NCBI GenBank assembly: GCA_963457535.1
Contig: OY734803.1
Span: forward strand, 1,116,001-1,180,000
DNA from: JAHRAW01 sp028066695
Lineage (GTDB): Bacteria; Pseudomonadota; Gammaproteobacteria; Arenicellales; Poriferihabitantaceae
Direction: 5' to 3'
DNA length: 64,000 bases
This document shows, in pieces, positions 25,214 to 33,113 of this stretch. Position numbers and translations under genes: made by a program. The notes under the pieces are model-generated. The model was given only the letters and a program-made list of their open reading frames with translations, had not been told where the DNA came from and ran no database searches. Numbering within the stretch: the first letter of the stretch is position 1; the number at the start of each line of letters is the position of its first letter.

Positions 25214-25771
25214 ATGAACAAACCCGCCCTCCTCGCCCCGCTCTTTTTGCTGCTCCTCGCCCCCCCCGTGCACGCTGAATTGCGGCTTGGCGGGCAAGTG
25301 GAGTTCGTTGGAACCGACGTCACCAGCGGCGCCGAAGAGTCGGCGAGCGACGCCGGAGTCGGCGCGTTCGCGCAATTTCGCCGCACGCTGGACAGCGATT
25401 TGGTGGTCGGCGCGCATCTCAGTTTCGGGGGGAGTTCGCCTAATTTTGATTTCCCCGGCGGCCGACGAATCGAAACCTCCGCCGGCGCCGATTTGCTCGG
25501 GCTGCTCGCTTTCTCCGGCGACAGTTACATTCCGGTAATCATGCTCGGCTATTCGTCGCTTGATGTTGTCGGGCCCAAAGATGAAATGGAGCGCAAAGAA
25601 GAAACTCTCACCGGCTGGAAATTCGCGTTCGGCGCGGAGTTTGAATTCACCGAGGATTTCATCCTGCACACGCTTTTTCAATTCGCCGATTACGGCGGAA
25701 AAATGTTCCACGGGGAAGATGTCAACGCAACCCAAACCTCCCTCCGACTCGGCTTCGCGTTCCGCTTCTGA
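25214..25771 (+). CDS. Second small outer-membrane beta-barrel-like protein
   Basis: The 185-residue protein has a signal peptide ('MNKPALLAPLFLLLLAPPVHA', cut before 'ELRLGG') and alternating strands ending 'SLRLGFAFRF' with a terminal Phe, as BAM substrates do. It is similar in size and style to the barrel gene just upstream and may be a diverged relative. An eight-base C run (25260-25267) lies in the signal-peptide codons. The upstream frame is open, but the ATG at 25214 begins the signal peptide and follows a TACAAT about 30 bases upstream. Its stop overlaps the pgsA start (TGATG). Confidence 0.65.
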   Translation: MNKPALLAPLFLLLLAPPVHAELRLGGQVEFVGTDVTSGAEESASDAGVGAFAQFRRTLDSDLVVGAHLSFGGSSPNFDFPGGRRIETSAGADLLGLLAFSGDSYIPVIMLGYSSLDVVGPKDEMERKEETLTGWKFAFGAEFEFTEDFILHTLFQFADYGGKMFHGEDVNATQTSLRLGFAFRF

Positions 25772-26361
25772 TGCTCATCCACATCCCCAACCTGCTGACG
25801 CTGTTTCGGGTGGCGCTGATTCCGGTGCTGGTGGTCATGTATTTCTGGCCGTCGGCATACCGCGAAGCGATTGTCGCCGGGATTTTTCTGCTGGCGGCGT
25901 GCACCGACTGGCTGGACGGATTTTTGGCGCGGCAAATGGACGCGGCCTCGCAACTCGGCGCGTTTTTGGACCCGGTCGCGGACAAGTTGATCGTGTCCAC
26001 CGCGCTGGTGCTTTTGGTCGCGGACGCGGATATTCTGGGCATGGTGCTGCACCCGATGCCGTTTGCGATTGCGGTGGCGATCATCATCGGGCGCGAAATC
26101 GTGGTGTCGGCGCTGCGCGAATGGATGGCGGAACTCGGCGACCGCGGCGCGGTCGCGGTCGGCAGCATCGGCAAGTTCAAAACCGCGTCGCAAATGGTCT
26201 CCATCATCGCGCTGCTCTACGCCAAGCCGCTTTTGGGCCTGCCGGTGTTCCGGCTCGGCGAAATTTTGTTTTATATCGCGGCGATTTTGACGCTGTGGTC
26301 CATGTTTGAATACCTGCGCGCCGCGCATCCGCGCATTCGGGAGAATGGGGTGGTGCGGTAG
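25771..26361 (+). CDS. pgsA: CDP-diacylglycerol--glycerol-3-phosphate 3-phosphatidyltransferase
   Basis: The 196-residue inner-membrane enzyme makes phosphatidylglycerol phosphate. The CDP-alcohol phosphotransferase signature D-x2-D-G-x2-A-R-x8-G-x3-D-x3-D is complete in 'DWLDGFLAR' followed by 'GAFLDPVADK' (about residues 49-72). Several membrane segments follow. The start overlaps the previous stop by one base. The following tRNA-Gly matches the E. coli order pgsA-glyW. Confidence 0.92.
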   Translation: MLIHIPNLLTLFRVALIPVLVVMYFWPSAYREAIVAGIFLLAACTDWLDGFLARQMDAASQLGAFLDPVADKLIVSTALVLLVADADILGMVLHPMPFAIAVAIIIGREIVVSALREWMAELGDRGAVAVGSIGKFKTASQMVSIIALLYAKPLLGLPVFRLGEILFYIAAILTLWSMFEYLRAAHPRIRENGVVR

Positions 26362-26387
26362 CAAGTCCCATTTGCTTTTGCCGCCGC

Positions 26388-26415
26388 TTGACAGGCGCGG
26401 CGGGGCGGGTATAAT
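26388..26415 (+). promoter_or_regulatory. Promoter of tRNA-Gly
   Basis: TTGACA (26388-26393), a 16-base spacer and TATAAT (26410-26415): both hexamers are perfect. The tRNA begins 18 bases after the -10. Confidence 0.85.
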
Positions 26416-26432
26416 CGCAGTTCTGCAAATTA

Positions 26433-26507
26433 GCGGGAATAGCTCAGTGGTAGAGCACAACCTTGCCAAGGTTGGGGTCGCGAGTTCGAATCTCGTTTCC
26501 CGCTCCA
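26433..26507 (+). tRNA. tRNA-Gly (anticodon GCC)
   Basis: Acceptor GCGGGAA pairs with TTCCCGC, the anticodon stem CAACC/GGTTG encloses loop TTGCCAA, and the T-loop is TTCGAAT. The 3' CCA is encoded. It follows pgsA, as glyW does in E. coli. Confidence 0.95.
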
Positions 26508-26522
26508 TTTCATCCCCCTCCC

Positions 26523-26546
26523 AAAAAACGCCGCGGAAAATGCGGC
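26523..26546 (-). terminator. Intrinsic terminator of the PD40 lipoprotein gene
   Basis: Read leftwards, GCCGC (26542-26546) and GCGGC (26530-26534) form a stem with a 7-base loop, followed by six T residues (26523-26528). Confidence 0.7.
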
Positions 26547-26563
26547 ATGGAAATGACGGCGCG

Positions 26564-28357
26564 CTACTTCGGCGTCGCCACCCGAATCCGCCACAGCGAC
26601 CAGCGTTTGCCGCGGTTGGAGACGAAATACACGCTCTTTCGGTCCGGCGCCATCAGCGGGTATTTGTCCACCGAGCCGTTGGTGGTCAGTTGGTAGCGGC
26701 GGCCGTTCTTGGTGTCAAACATCCAAATGTCCTCGTTCGGGCGGCCGGTCGGGTCGTTGCCGGCCATGGAGGCGTAGAGAATGAAGCGGTTGTCGGACGA
26801 CCACGACGGATGCGAATATGGCGGAATCGGCGGGGTGGTCACGCTCTTCGCCGCGGCCCGGTAGACGGCGCGCTCCTCGTCGTTTAAGTGGCGCAGATAG
26901 CGGCGCGAGATGGAGGGCGCGTCCGAGGTGAGTTGGGTGCGGTCGGCGCCGGTCACCGAGGCCATCCACAAATTGTGGTCGGCGCCGATGTAGGCGACGC
27001 GTTTTCCGTCCGGGGAAATGCTCGGCTGGTAGCCCTTGGCGATTTGCGTCGGGTGCTGGTTGGGGCCGCCGATGGTCCAGATGTAATGGCTGTCCACGAT
27101 GCGCCCGGTGTCGGGGTTGAGCAGCGCGAATTCCACGGCGATGCAGTTGTTGCCGGCCACCGTCGGGCGCAAAACCCGCGCGTTGCGGTAATTGACCAGC
27201 ACGTCGGAGATGCCGCTTTTGCGCGACGAACTGATGCTGAAAATGTCGGCGAGGTTGTTGCGGCGGCGGTTGGAGGAAAAGTAAATGTATTTTCCGTCGG
27301 GCGAATAGGACGGGTAGCCGTCCTGAAAATTTTGCGTGGTGATGTGCTGCACGCTGCCGCGCACATCCAGCCGCAATGCGCGCACATGCGACGGCGGGTG
27401 CGGCGCGCCGGCGTCGGCGTCGGTGTATTTTTCGTTCGGCATGGTCTGCGCGAAGACGATGCGCTTGCCTTTGGGCGAGATGTTCATGCCGAGAATCGCG
27501 CTGCCGTGCGGGAAGACATGCACCAGCGCGGGCGGCGCGCCGGCGCGCTCGGCGGTCTGCGGAAAGGCGCGGCGCAGCAATTCCAGATTGACCGGCTTGC
27601 CTTCGGGCGCGGTTTTCTGGCGGACTTCCTCCACCAGCGTAAACAGCGGCGCGGCCACCACCACGCTGCGCGCGCCGGATTCGGCGATGGGCAGACTGGC
27701 GTAAATCGCCGCGTCCACATTGACGCGCGCGATTTCCACGCCGCCGGTGGCGGTGGCGCGGATGTCGTAATGGCGGCTGATTTTGAAATCCACGCCCATG
27801 GCGAGCGGCGCGTCTCCGGTCGCCACGACCGCGCCGGTGGCGTCATACACCTCCAAAAACGCGCCGGCGGGTTCGGAGTCAATGAGCAAATCTCCGGCGA
27901 CCAGGGGCGCGGAGGGGCGCGTCGGGGCGGGCGCGGGAGCGGGCGTTTCTTCGGCGACTTCCTCTTCCTCTTCTTCAATTACCGGGTCGGAACTTTCCGC
28001 GGCGGTTTTTGCGGGGGCCGGTTCGGGGCCGAATCGCAGCAAAAAGCGGCGCGTGCCGGGGCGGCGGCGCACCGGCGGCAAATCCTGAAAATCGCCGCGG
28101 GAAATGCGCCGGACGCTTTGCTCGCCGCCGCCGGGCGGGGTCGCGCGGATTTCGTAGAAGTCGTCGTATTGGAAATCCACCGGGACTTGAATCGGCGATG
28201 CGCCGCTGCGGGCGACGCCGTTTTGGCTGATGACCGTGACCTCGGCCGCGGTCGGCGCGGTTTCCACCAGCAAATTTCGCGGCGAGGTGCAGCCGGAAAT
28301 GACGGCGAGCGCGGCCGCGGCGACGGCAATTTTGGGGGCGAATTTTCGGGGAGTCAT
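26564..28357 (-). CDS. PD40/TolB-like beta-propeller lipoprotein
   Basis: The 597-residue protein starts with a lipoprotein signal ('AVISGCTSP', lipidated Cys about 23), so it should sit on a membrane facing the periplasm. The first half has Pro/Ala/Glu-rich linkers (including a run of Glu) and two similar small domains ('FYEIRATPPGG', 'HYDIRATATGG'). The second half carries PD40 blades such as 'GYPSYSPDGKYIYFSSNRR', 'QPSISPDGKRVAYIGAD' and 'HPSWSSDNRFILYAS', as in TolB. No tol or pal gene is near. It is inserted on the opposite strand between tRNA-Gly and tRNA-Cys. The start at 28357 is chosen for the lipobox. Confidence 0.75.
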   Translation of the reverse strand: MTPRKFAPKIAVAAAALAVISGCTSPRNLLVETAPTAAEVTVISQNGVARSGASPIQVPVDFQYDDFYEIRATPPGGGEQSVRRISRGDFQDLPPVRRRPGTRRFLLRFGPEPAPAKTAAESSDPVIEEEEEEVAEETPAPAPAPTRPSAPLVAGDLLIDSEPAGAFLEVYDATGAVVATGDAPLAMGVDFKISRHYDIRATATGGVEIARVNVDAAIYASLPIAESGARSVVVAAPLFTLVEEVRQKTAPEGKPVNLELLRRAFPQTAERAGAPPALVHVFPHGSAILGMNISPKGKRIVFAQTMPNEKYTDADAGAPHPPSHVRALRLDVRGSVQHITTQNFQDGYPSYSPDGKYIYFSSNRRRNNLADIFSISSSRKSGISDVLVNYRNARVLRPTVAGNNCIAVEFALLNPDTGRIVDSHYIWTIGGPNQHPTQIAKGYQPSISPDGKRVAYIGADHNLWMASVTGADRTQLTSDAPSISRRYLRHLNDEERAVYRAAAKSVTTPPIPPYSHPSWSSDNRFILYASMAGNDPTGRPNEDIWMFDTKNGRRYQLTTNGSVDKYPLMAPDRKSVYFVSNRGKRWSLWRIRVATPK

Positions 28358-28456
28358 GGAAGTTCCGGCGGCGGAAATTGACCGGGCGGATTTTAGCGCA
28401 GATTTCGGCGGAATAATCATTAAATAGCGGGGGGCGGGGTGGTATCATCGGCGGAC

Positions 28457-28527
28457 GGCTGAGTGGCAGAGTGGTTATGCGACGGCCTGCAAAGCCGTGG
28501 ATCTCGGTTCGATTCCGGGCTCAGCCT
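28457..28527 (+). tRNA. tRNA-Cys (anticodon GCA)
   Basis: Acceptor GGCTGAG pairs with CTCAGCC, and anticodon stem ACGGC/GCCGT encloses loop CTGCAAA. The genome has CCG after the discriminator, so CCA must be added afterwards. A TATCAT lies just upstream. Confidence 0.93.
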
Positions 28528-28637
28528 CCGCTTCTTTCCCGGCTTTTCCGCCGGACTTTTCATTTTCCACCGGACTTTTTAAGCCGACTTTTTCATGCCG
28601 AGTTTTCCGAAGACTTTTACCCCGGTTTCCCCGACGC

Positions 28638-28725
28638 GCCCGGGTGGCGGAACTAGGTAGACGCAAGGGACTTAAAATCCCTCGAGGGCAACCTCGTGCC
28701 GGTTCAAATCCGGCCCCGGGCACCA
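28638..28725 (+). tRNA. tRNA-Leu (anticodon UAA)
   Basis: Acceptor GCCCGGG pairs with CCCGGGC, the anticodon stem AGGGA/TCCCT encloses loop CTTAAAA, and the long variable arm is typical of leucine tRNA. CCA is encoded. It corresponds to leuZ in the E. coli glyW-cysT-leuZ set. Confidence 0.95.
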
Positions 28726-28775
28726 CCCGCAGAAACTTCCGCGCAAACTTCCGTGAAAACCGCCGCGAAAAATCC

Positions 28776-29339
28776 ATGACCGAAAAACGATTTATTTCGG
28801 CGCAGGAATTATTGGAGGATTCCTACCGCCTCGGCGCGCGCATCATCAACAGCGGATTTCGCCCGGACTTTATCGTCGGCATTTGGCGCGGCGGCGCGCC
28901 GGTCGGCATCGCCGTGCAGGAAATGCTGGAGCATTTTGAAATTCCGACCGACCACATCAGCGTGCGCACCTCGCTCTACAAACAAATCGGCCGCCCGTCC
29001 GAAAGCGTGCGCGTGCATGGGCTGGGGTATTTGGTGCGCGAATTGAACGCGGAAAATCAACTTCTGATCGTGGACGATGTCTACGACTCGGGGCGCAGCA
29101 TTGAGGCGGTCATCGCGCAATTGCGCGAGCGCACCCGGCGCAACACGCCGCAGCAAATCAAGGTGGCGACGCCGTGGTTTAAACCGCGCAGCAACGCCAC
29201 CGAGCGCGTGCCGGATTTTTACCTGCACGAGACCGACAATTGGCTGGTGTTTCCGCACGAGGTGCAGGGGCTGGAGGACGCCGAAATCGCCCGCGGAAAG
29301 CCGGAAATCCATAAAATTATGCGGGACGCGCGGGGGTGA
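28776..29339 (+). CDS. Purine-type phosphoribosyltransferase
   Basis: The 187-residue protein has the PRPP-binding motif 'LLIVDDVYDSGRSIEAV' (about 95-111), the type I phosphoribosyltransferase signature, and an N-terminal 'FIVGIWRGGAPVGIAVQEML' segment that holds the PPi loop. It probably joins hypoxanthine or guanine to PRPP (salvage), although xanthine or a regulatory role is possible. The start at ATG 28776 is preferred over the longer open frame, which runs back through the two tRNA genes. It lies 50 bases after tRNA-Leu and may be read from the tRNA promoter. Confidence 0.82.
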   Translation: MTEKRFISAQELLEDSYRLGARIINSGFRPDFIVGIWRGGAPVGIAVQEMLEHFEIPTDHISVRTSLYKQIGRPSESVRVHGLGYLVRELNAENQLLIVDDVYDSGRSIEAVIAQLRERTRRNTPQQIKVATPWFKPRSNATERVPDFYLHETDNWLVFPHEVQGLEDAEIARGKPEIHKIMRDARG

Positions 29340-29445
29340 AACCGCAAAAAATGCCGGAAAATCGGTGAAAAAATAGCGCGAAAAAAGGCCTTGACAGCCG
29401 AAAAAATATCGTAAAAACGGCGGCGGCGGCCTCGCATGGCGGGGA

Positions 29446-29451
29446 TATAAT
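29446..29451 (+). promoter_or_regulatory. -10 (TATAAT) of the corrinoid operon; otherwise empty 200-base gap
   Basis: The gap 29340-29541 holds an A-rich stretch with TTGACA (29391), a TATAAT (29446-29451) and two copies of GGGCGCGCC about 8 bases apart that could form a hairpin in the leader. TTGACA and TATAAT are too far apart to be one promoter. I see no cobalamin-riboswitch box. Confidence 0.45.
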
Positions 29452-29541
29452 CCGCGCCCGGTTTTTCATATTCATGGGCGCGCCGCAATTTCGGGCGCGC
29501 CTCCCTCAACTCCTTAACCATGTTTCAGACGGGGTCTTCCC

Positions 29542-30240
29542 ATGGCAGACGGCGACAAACAAGACGATGTGGATTTGGCTTCCTTGCCGGACGACGAGTT
29601 GGTCGAGCAAATGCACGACGACCTCTATGACGGCCTGCGCGACGAAATCATGGAGGGCACCAAGATTTTGCTGGAGCGCGGCTGGGGCGCGAGCAAGGTG
29701 CTGGACGAGGCGCTGGTGGAAGGCATGCGCATAGTCGGCATTGATTTTCGCGACGGCATTTTGTTCGTGCCGGAAGTGCTGATGTCGGCGAACGCCATGA
29801 AAGGCGGCATGGAAATTCTGCGCCCGCTTCTGGCCGAGACCGGCGCGAAACCGATCGGCAAGATGGTCATCGGCACGGTCAAAGGCGACATTCACGACAT
29901 CGGCAAAAACCTGGTGGCGATGATGATGGAAGGCGCCGGGTTTGAGGTGATCAACCTCGGCATTGACAATCCGGTGGAAAACTATCTGGAAGCGCTGGAA
30001 GAACACAAGCCCGACATTCTCGGCATGTCGGCGCTTTTGACCACGACCATGCCGTATATGAAAGTGGTGATCGACACCATGGTGGAAAAGGGAATTCGCA
30101 ACGACTACATCGTGCTGGTCGGCGGCGCGCCGCTGAACGAGGAGTTTTCGCAGGCGATCGGCGCCGACGCCTATTGCCGCGACGCGGCAGTGGCGGTGGA
30201 AATCGCGACCGCGAAGGTCGCCGAGAAACGCGCCGCCTGA
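29542..30240 (+). CDS. Cobalamin-binding methyltransferase corrinoid protein
   Basis: The 232-residue protein is the methyl carrier of a corrinoid methyl-transfer system (MtbC/MttC type). An N-terminal helical cap domain (about 15-100) covers the cofactor. The Rossmann-like C-terminal domain has the lower-ligand motif 'GDIHDIGKN' (His118), then 'SALLTTTMPYM' and 'VLVGGAPLNEEF'. It would take a methyl group from the substrate-specific methylase (probably the MttB homologue at 35743) and give it to the methyl-THF methyltransferase encoded at 32193. It is the first gene of a rightward set of six. Confidence 0.92.
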   Translation: MADGDKQDDVDLASLPDDELVEQMHDDLYDGLRDEIMEGTKILLERGWGASKVLDEALVEGMRIVGIDFRDGILFVPEVLMSANAMKGGMEILRPLLAETGAKPIGKMVIGTVKGDIHDIGKNLVAMMMEGAGFEVINLGIDNPVENYLEALEEHKPDILGMSALLTTTMPYMKVVIDTMVEKGIRNDYIVLVGGAPLNEEFSQAIGADAYCRDAAVAVEIATAKVAEKRAA

Positions 30241-30251
30241 GCGCGGCGGAC

Positions 30252-30887
30252 ATGAAAATGAGCGCGGGTGCGGAGGAGGCGCGCGTGCTGGTCATCGCAT
30301 GCGGCGCGCTCGCGCATGACTTGGTGCGGGTGCGCCAGGCGAACCGCTGGGAGCACCTGGACATTCAATGCCTGCCGGCCGAACTGCACAACCGCCCGGA
30401 AAAAATCGCCCCGGCGGTGCGCGAAAAAATCCGCGCGGCGCGCGCCACGCATAAAAATATTTTCGTCGCCTACGCCGACTGCGGCAGCGGCGGCGCGCTG
30501 GACCGCATCCTGCAGGAGGAAAACGTGGAGCGCCTGCCCGGCAGCCACTGCTACGAATTTTTCGCCGGCGCGAAAAAGTTCAATGAGTTGCACAACGCCG
30601 AACTCGGCACTTTTTACCTGACCGATTTTCTGGCGCGAAATTTCCGGCGCATCATCGTGCGCGGACTCGGCATTGATCGCCACCCGGAATTGCGCGAGGT
30701 GTATTTTTCCAACTACAAAAAACTGGTGTTTCTGGATCAAAGCGGCGCGCCCGAACTCGCGGCCGAGGCCGAAGAGGCCGCGCGTTTTCTCGGGCTTGCG
30801 TATGAGCATGTGCCGACCGGGGACGCCGAGTTCGCGGCCGCGTTGCGCCCGGTCGCGCCGCCGGTCAAGCAAGTTAACCGCGCGTAA
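30252..30887 (+). CDS. DUF1638 protein of a methyl-transfer cluster
   Basis: The 211-residue soluble protein matches DUF1638 in features such as 'VLVIACGALAHDL', 'IFVAYADCGSGGALDRIL' and a Cys/His-containing middle ('GSHCYEFFAG'). The family has no proven activity but is regularly next to corrinoid methyltransferase genes, where a metal-linked or cofactor-handling role has been suggested. It lies 11 bases after the corrinoid protein gene and is surely co-transcribed. Confidence 0.75.
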   Translation: MKMSAGAEEARVLVIACGALAHDLVRVRQANRWEHLDIQCLPAELHNRPEKIAPAVREKIRAARATHKNIFVAYADCGSGGALDRILQEENVERLPGSHCYEFFAGAKKFNELHNAELGTFYLTDFLARNFRRIIVRGLGIDRHPELREVYFSNYKKLVFLDQSGAPELAAEAEEAARFLGLAYEHVPTGDAEFAAALRPVAPPVKQVNRA

Positions 30888-30893
30888 TTTCCC

Positions 30894-31202
30894 ATGCCTT
30901 CTCCGAAAATCATCACCGTGTATTGGCGCGCGATTCCGGCGCAGGTCATCGCCAAACGCGGCCGCGAGAGCGTCAAGGCGCAGTTGTCGCAGCGTTTTCA
31001 CGACGCGATTGACCGCGCCGCGATGCGCGCCGGCAAGGGGAGTTCGGACGCATACCTCGCCGACTGGAAGCGCGTCAACGCCGAGTGCGGCGAGGATTTG
31101 CAGGCGGAAGTGGATGCGGCCGCGGCGCGGCTGGAAGGCGAATACGACGACGCGCGCCTGCTCGCGCTGATTCGCAACAAAGGCGACGAGCCGGACGCAT
31201 AA
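30894..31202 (+). CDS. Small 'virulence factor' family protein
   Basis: The 102-residue cytoplasmic protein begins 'KIITVYWRAIPAQVIAKRG', typical of the family called 'virulence factor' in domain databases. That name is historical; in this and other genomes it accompanies MetF-like and methyl-THF methyltransferase genes. It has no visible catalytic residues and is mostly helical. It sits 6 bases after the DUF1638 gene. A helper role in the one-carbon cluster is the most likely reading. Confidence 0.65.
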   Translation: MPSPKIITVYWRAIPAQVIAKRGRESVKAQLSQRFHDAIDRAAMRAGKGSSDAYLADWKRVNAECGEDLQAEVDAAAARLEGEYDDARLLALIRNKGDEPDA

Positions 31203-31236
31203 ACGCGCGGCGCGCGCATCCCCGCTTAATTCCCCG

Positions 31237-32169
31237 GTGAAAACCGCCGCAACCACAACCGCGGCATGCGAAACGCATGCGCAACTCGCCGCTTTCGCGC
31301 GCGATTTCAGCGTGGAGACCACGCCGGCCGGAGACGCGAAAATCGGCGACTACCGCGCGCACCTGCCGCCCGGAACCACGGTCGCCATCACCCACTTGCC
31401 CGGCGCCGAAATCCGCGACAGCGTGCGCGTCGCCGCGCGTCTGCGGCGCGAGGGGTTTGAGCCGGCGCCGCATCTGGCCGCGCGGTCGCTGAAAAGCGAG
31501 GCCGAATTCGCCGACTTTTTGGCGCGCCTTTCGGGCGAGGCCGATGTGCGCCACGCGGTCGCGCTCGCCGGCGCGCCGCCGAAACCGCTGGGGCCTTTTG
31601 ACAGCAGCATGGCGCTTTTGGAAACCGGGTTGCTTGACAAACACGGCATCACCACCATCGGCGTCGCCGGCCACCCCGAAGGCAGTTCGGACATTTCCGA
31701 TGAAATGCTGGCCGAGGCATTGCGACTGAAAAACGATTTCGCCGAGCGCAGCGGCGCGGACATGTATATCGCCACGCAATTTGTGTTTGAGGCCGCGCCG
31801 CTTATCGCATGGGACAAGGCGATTCGCGGCTCCGGCAACCGCCTGCCGATTCACGCCGGCATTCCGGGGCCGGCCTCGCTGAAAACCCTGCTCGGTTACG
31901 CGCGCGCATGCGGCATCGGCGCCTCCATGCGTTTTTTGACGCGCCAGGCGCGCAATGTGGCGAAACTGATGACGCTGTCCACGCCCGACCAACTATTGCT
32001 GGACCTCGCCCGCCACCGCGCGCGCGACCCCGAATGCGGCGTCACCCACGCGCATTTTTATCCGCTCGGCGGCCTGCGCCGCACCGCGCATTTCGTGCGC
32101 GCGCTCGCCGAAGGCGAGTTTGTCGTCACCGCCGAAAGCGCGTTAAAATTAAACGCGCCCCTCCCCTAA
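31237..32169 (+). CDS. MetF-like methylenetetrahydrofolate reductase
   Basis: The 310-residue protein is a single-domain MetF-type TIM barrel. The N-terminal 'FSVETTPAG' places the conserved Glu (about 27) that protonates the flavin/folate pair. 'APHLAARSL' and 'GVAGHPEGSS' match MetF barrel strands ('pHlt.r', 'g.aGyPE'). In this cluster it could run backwards, oxidising methyl-THF made by the neighbouring methyltransferase to methylene-THF. The start is GTG 31237. The main MetF of methionine synthesis is probably elsewhere. Confidence 0.82.
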   Translation: MKTAATTTAACETHAQLAAFARDFSVETTPAGDAKIGDYRAHLPPGTTVAITHLPGAEIRDSVRVAARLRREGFEPAPHLAARSLKSEAEFADFLARLSGEADVRHAVALAGAPPKPLGPFDSSMALLETGLLDKHGITTIGVAGHPEGSSDISDEMLAEALRLKNDFAERSGADMYIATQFVFEAAPLIAWDKAIRGSGNRLPIHAGIPGPASLKTLLGYARACGIGASMRFLTRQARNVAKLMTLSTPDQLLLDLARHRARDPECGVTHAHFYPLGGLRRTAHFVRALAEGEFVVTAESALKLNAPLP

Positions 32170-32192
32170 CACCTCCCCGCGCCGCAAAACCC

Positions 32193-33098
32193 ATGACCGA
32201 CACCGTCCTCTCCTCGGCCAACGCCGAAGTAAAAATCGGCTTCGGCCGCCCGTTCGTCATCATCGGCGAGCGCATCAACCCGACCGGGCGAAAAATTCTC
32301 GCCGAGGAAATGAAAACCGGCGACTACTCGCGCGTGGAATCCGACGCGCGCGCGCAAATCGCGGCCGGCGCCGACATGCTGGATGTCAACGCCGGCATTC
32401 CGCTCGCCGACGAGCCGCGCATTCTGGCCGAGTCCATTCGGCTGGTGCAGTCCATCACCGACGCGCCGCTTTCCATTGACTCGTCCATAGTCGCCGCGCT
32501 GGAAGCCGGGCTGGAGGCGTATCAGGGCAAGCCGCTGTTGAACTCGGTCACCGGCGAGGAGGAGCGGCTGGAGTCGGTGCTGCCGCTGGTCAAAAAATAC
32601 GGCGCGGCCGTGGTCGCGATTTCCAACGACGAGGCCGGCATTTCGGAAAACCCGGACGAGCGTTTTGCGGTCGCGAAAAAAATCGTGGAGCGCGCCGCCG
32701 ACCACGGCATTCATTATTCGGATGTGGTGGTGGACCCGCTGGTCATGCCGGTCGGCGCGGTGAACAGCGCCGGGCGGCAGGTGCTGGATTTGGTCAAGCG
32801 CCTGCGCGAAGAACTCAAAGTCAACACCACCTGCGGCGCCTCCAATTTCAGTTTCGGCATTCCCAACCGCAAGGGCATGGACGGCGTGTTTTTGTCCATG
32901 GCGATCGCCGCCGGCATGACTTCGGCGATCACCAACCCGCTGCACGAGGAAGTCATGCAGGCGGTGATGGGCGCGAATGTGGTCACCGGAAACGACGCCA
33001 ACTGCGCGAAGTGGCTGAAAAAATACCGCCAGCCGGCCGAAGAAGGCGCGGCGCGCGGCGGACGCGAAGGCCGGCGGCGGCGGCGCGCGCGGGAATAA
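32193..33098 (+). CDS. Methyltetrahydrofolate:corrinoid methyltransferase (AcsE/MtrH-like)
   Basis: The 301-residue pterin-binding TIM barrel has the dihydropteroate-synthase-like signatures 'IIGERINPTGRK', 'DMLDVNAGIP', 'LSIDSSIVAALEAG', 'LLNSVTGEEE' and 'NTTCGASNFSFGIPNRKG'. It should pass methyl groups between the corrinoid protein and tetrahydrofolate. The C-terminal tail is Arg-rich ('GGREGRRRRRARE'), which is unusual and may be disordered. The start is ATG 32193, 24 bases after the MetF-like stop; the longer open frame upstream is an artefact. Confidence 0.87.
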   Translation: MTDTVLSSANAEVKIGFGRPFVIIGERINPTGRKILAEEMKTGDYSRVESDARAQIAAGADMLDVNAGIPLADEPRILAESIRLVQSITDAPLSIDSSIVAALEAGLEAYQGKPLLNSVTGEEERLESVLPLVKKYGAAVVAISNDEAGISENPDERFAVAKKIVERAADHGIHYSDVVVDPLVMPVGAVNSAGRQVLDLVKRLREELKVNTTCGASNFSFGIPNRKGMDGVFLSMAIAAGMTSAITNPLHEEVMQAVMGANVVTGNDANCAKWLKKYRQPAEEGAARGGREGRRRRRARE

Positions 33099-33113
33099 CT
33101 TAACCGCGCCGGC

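Noticed and set aside
29340..29541. A cobalamin riboswitch before the corrinoid-protein gene.
   Set aside because: The 200-base gap shows no B12-box-like element or long helix set, only a TATAAT and a short GC-rich hairpin.
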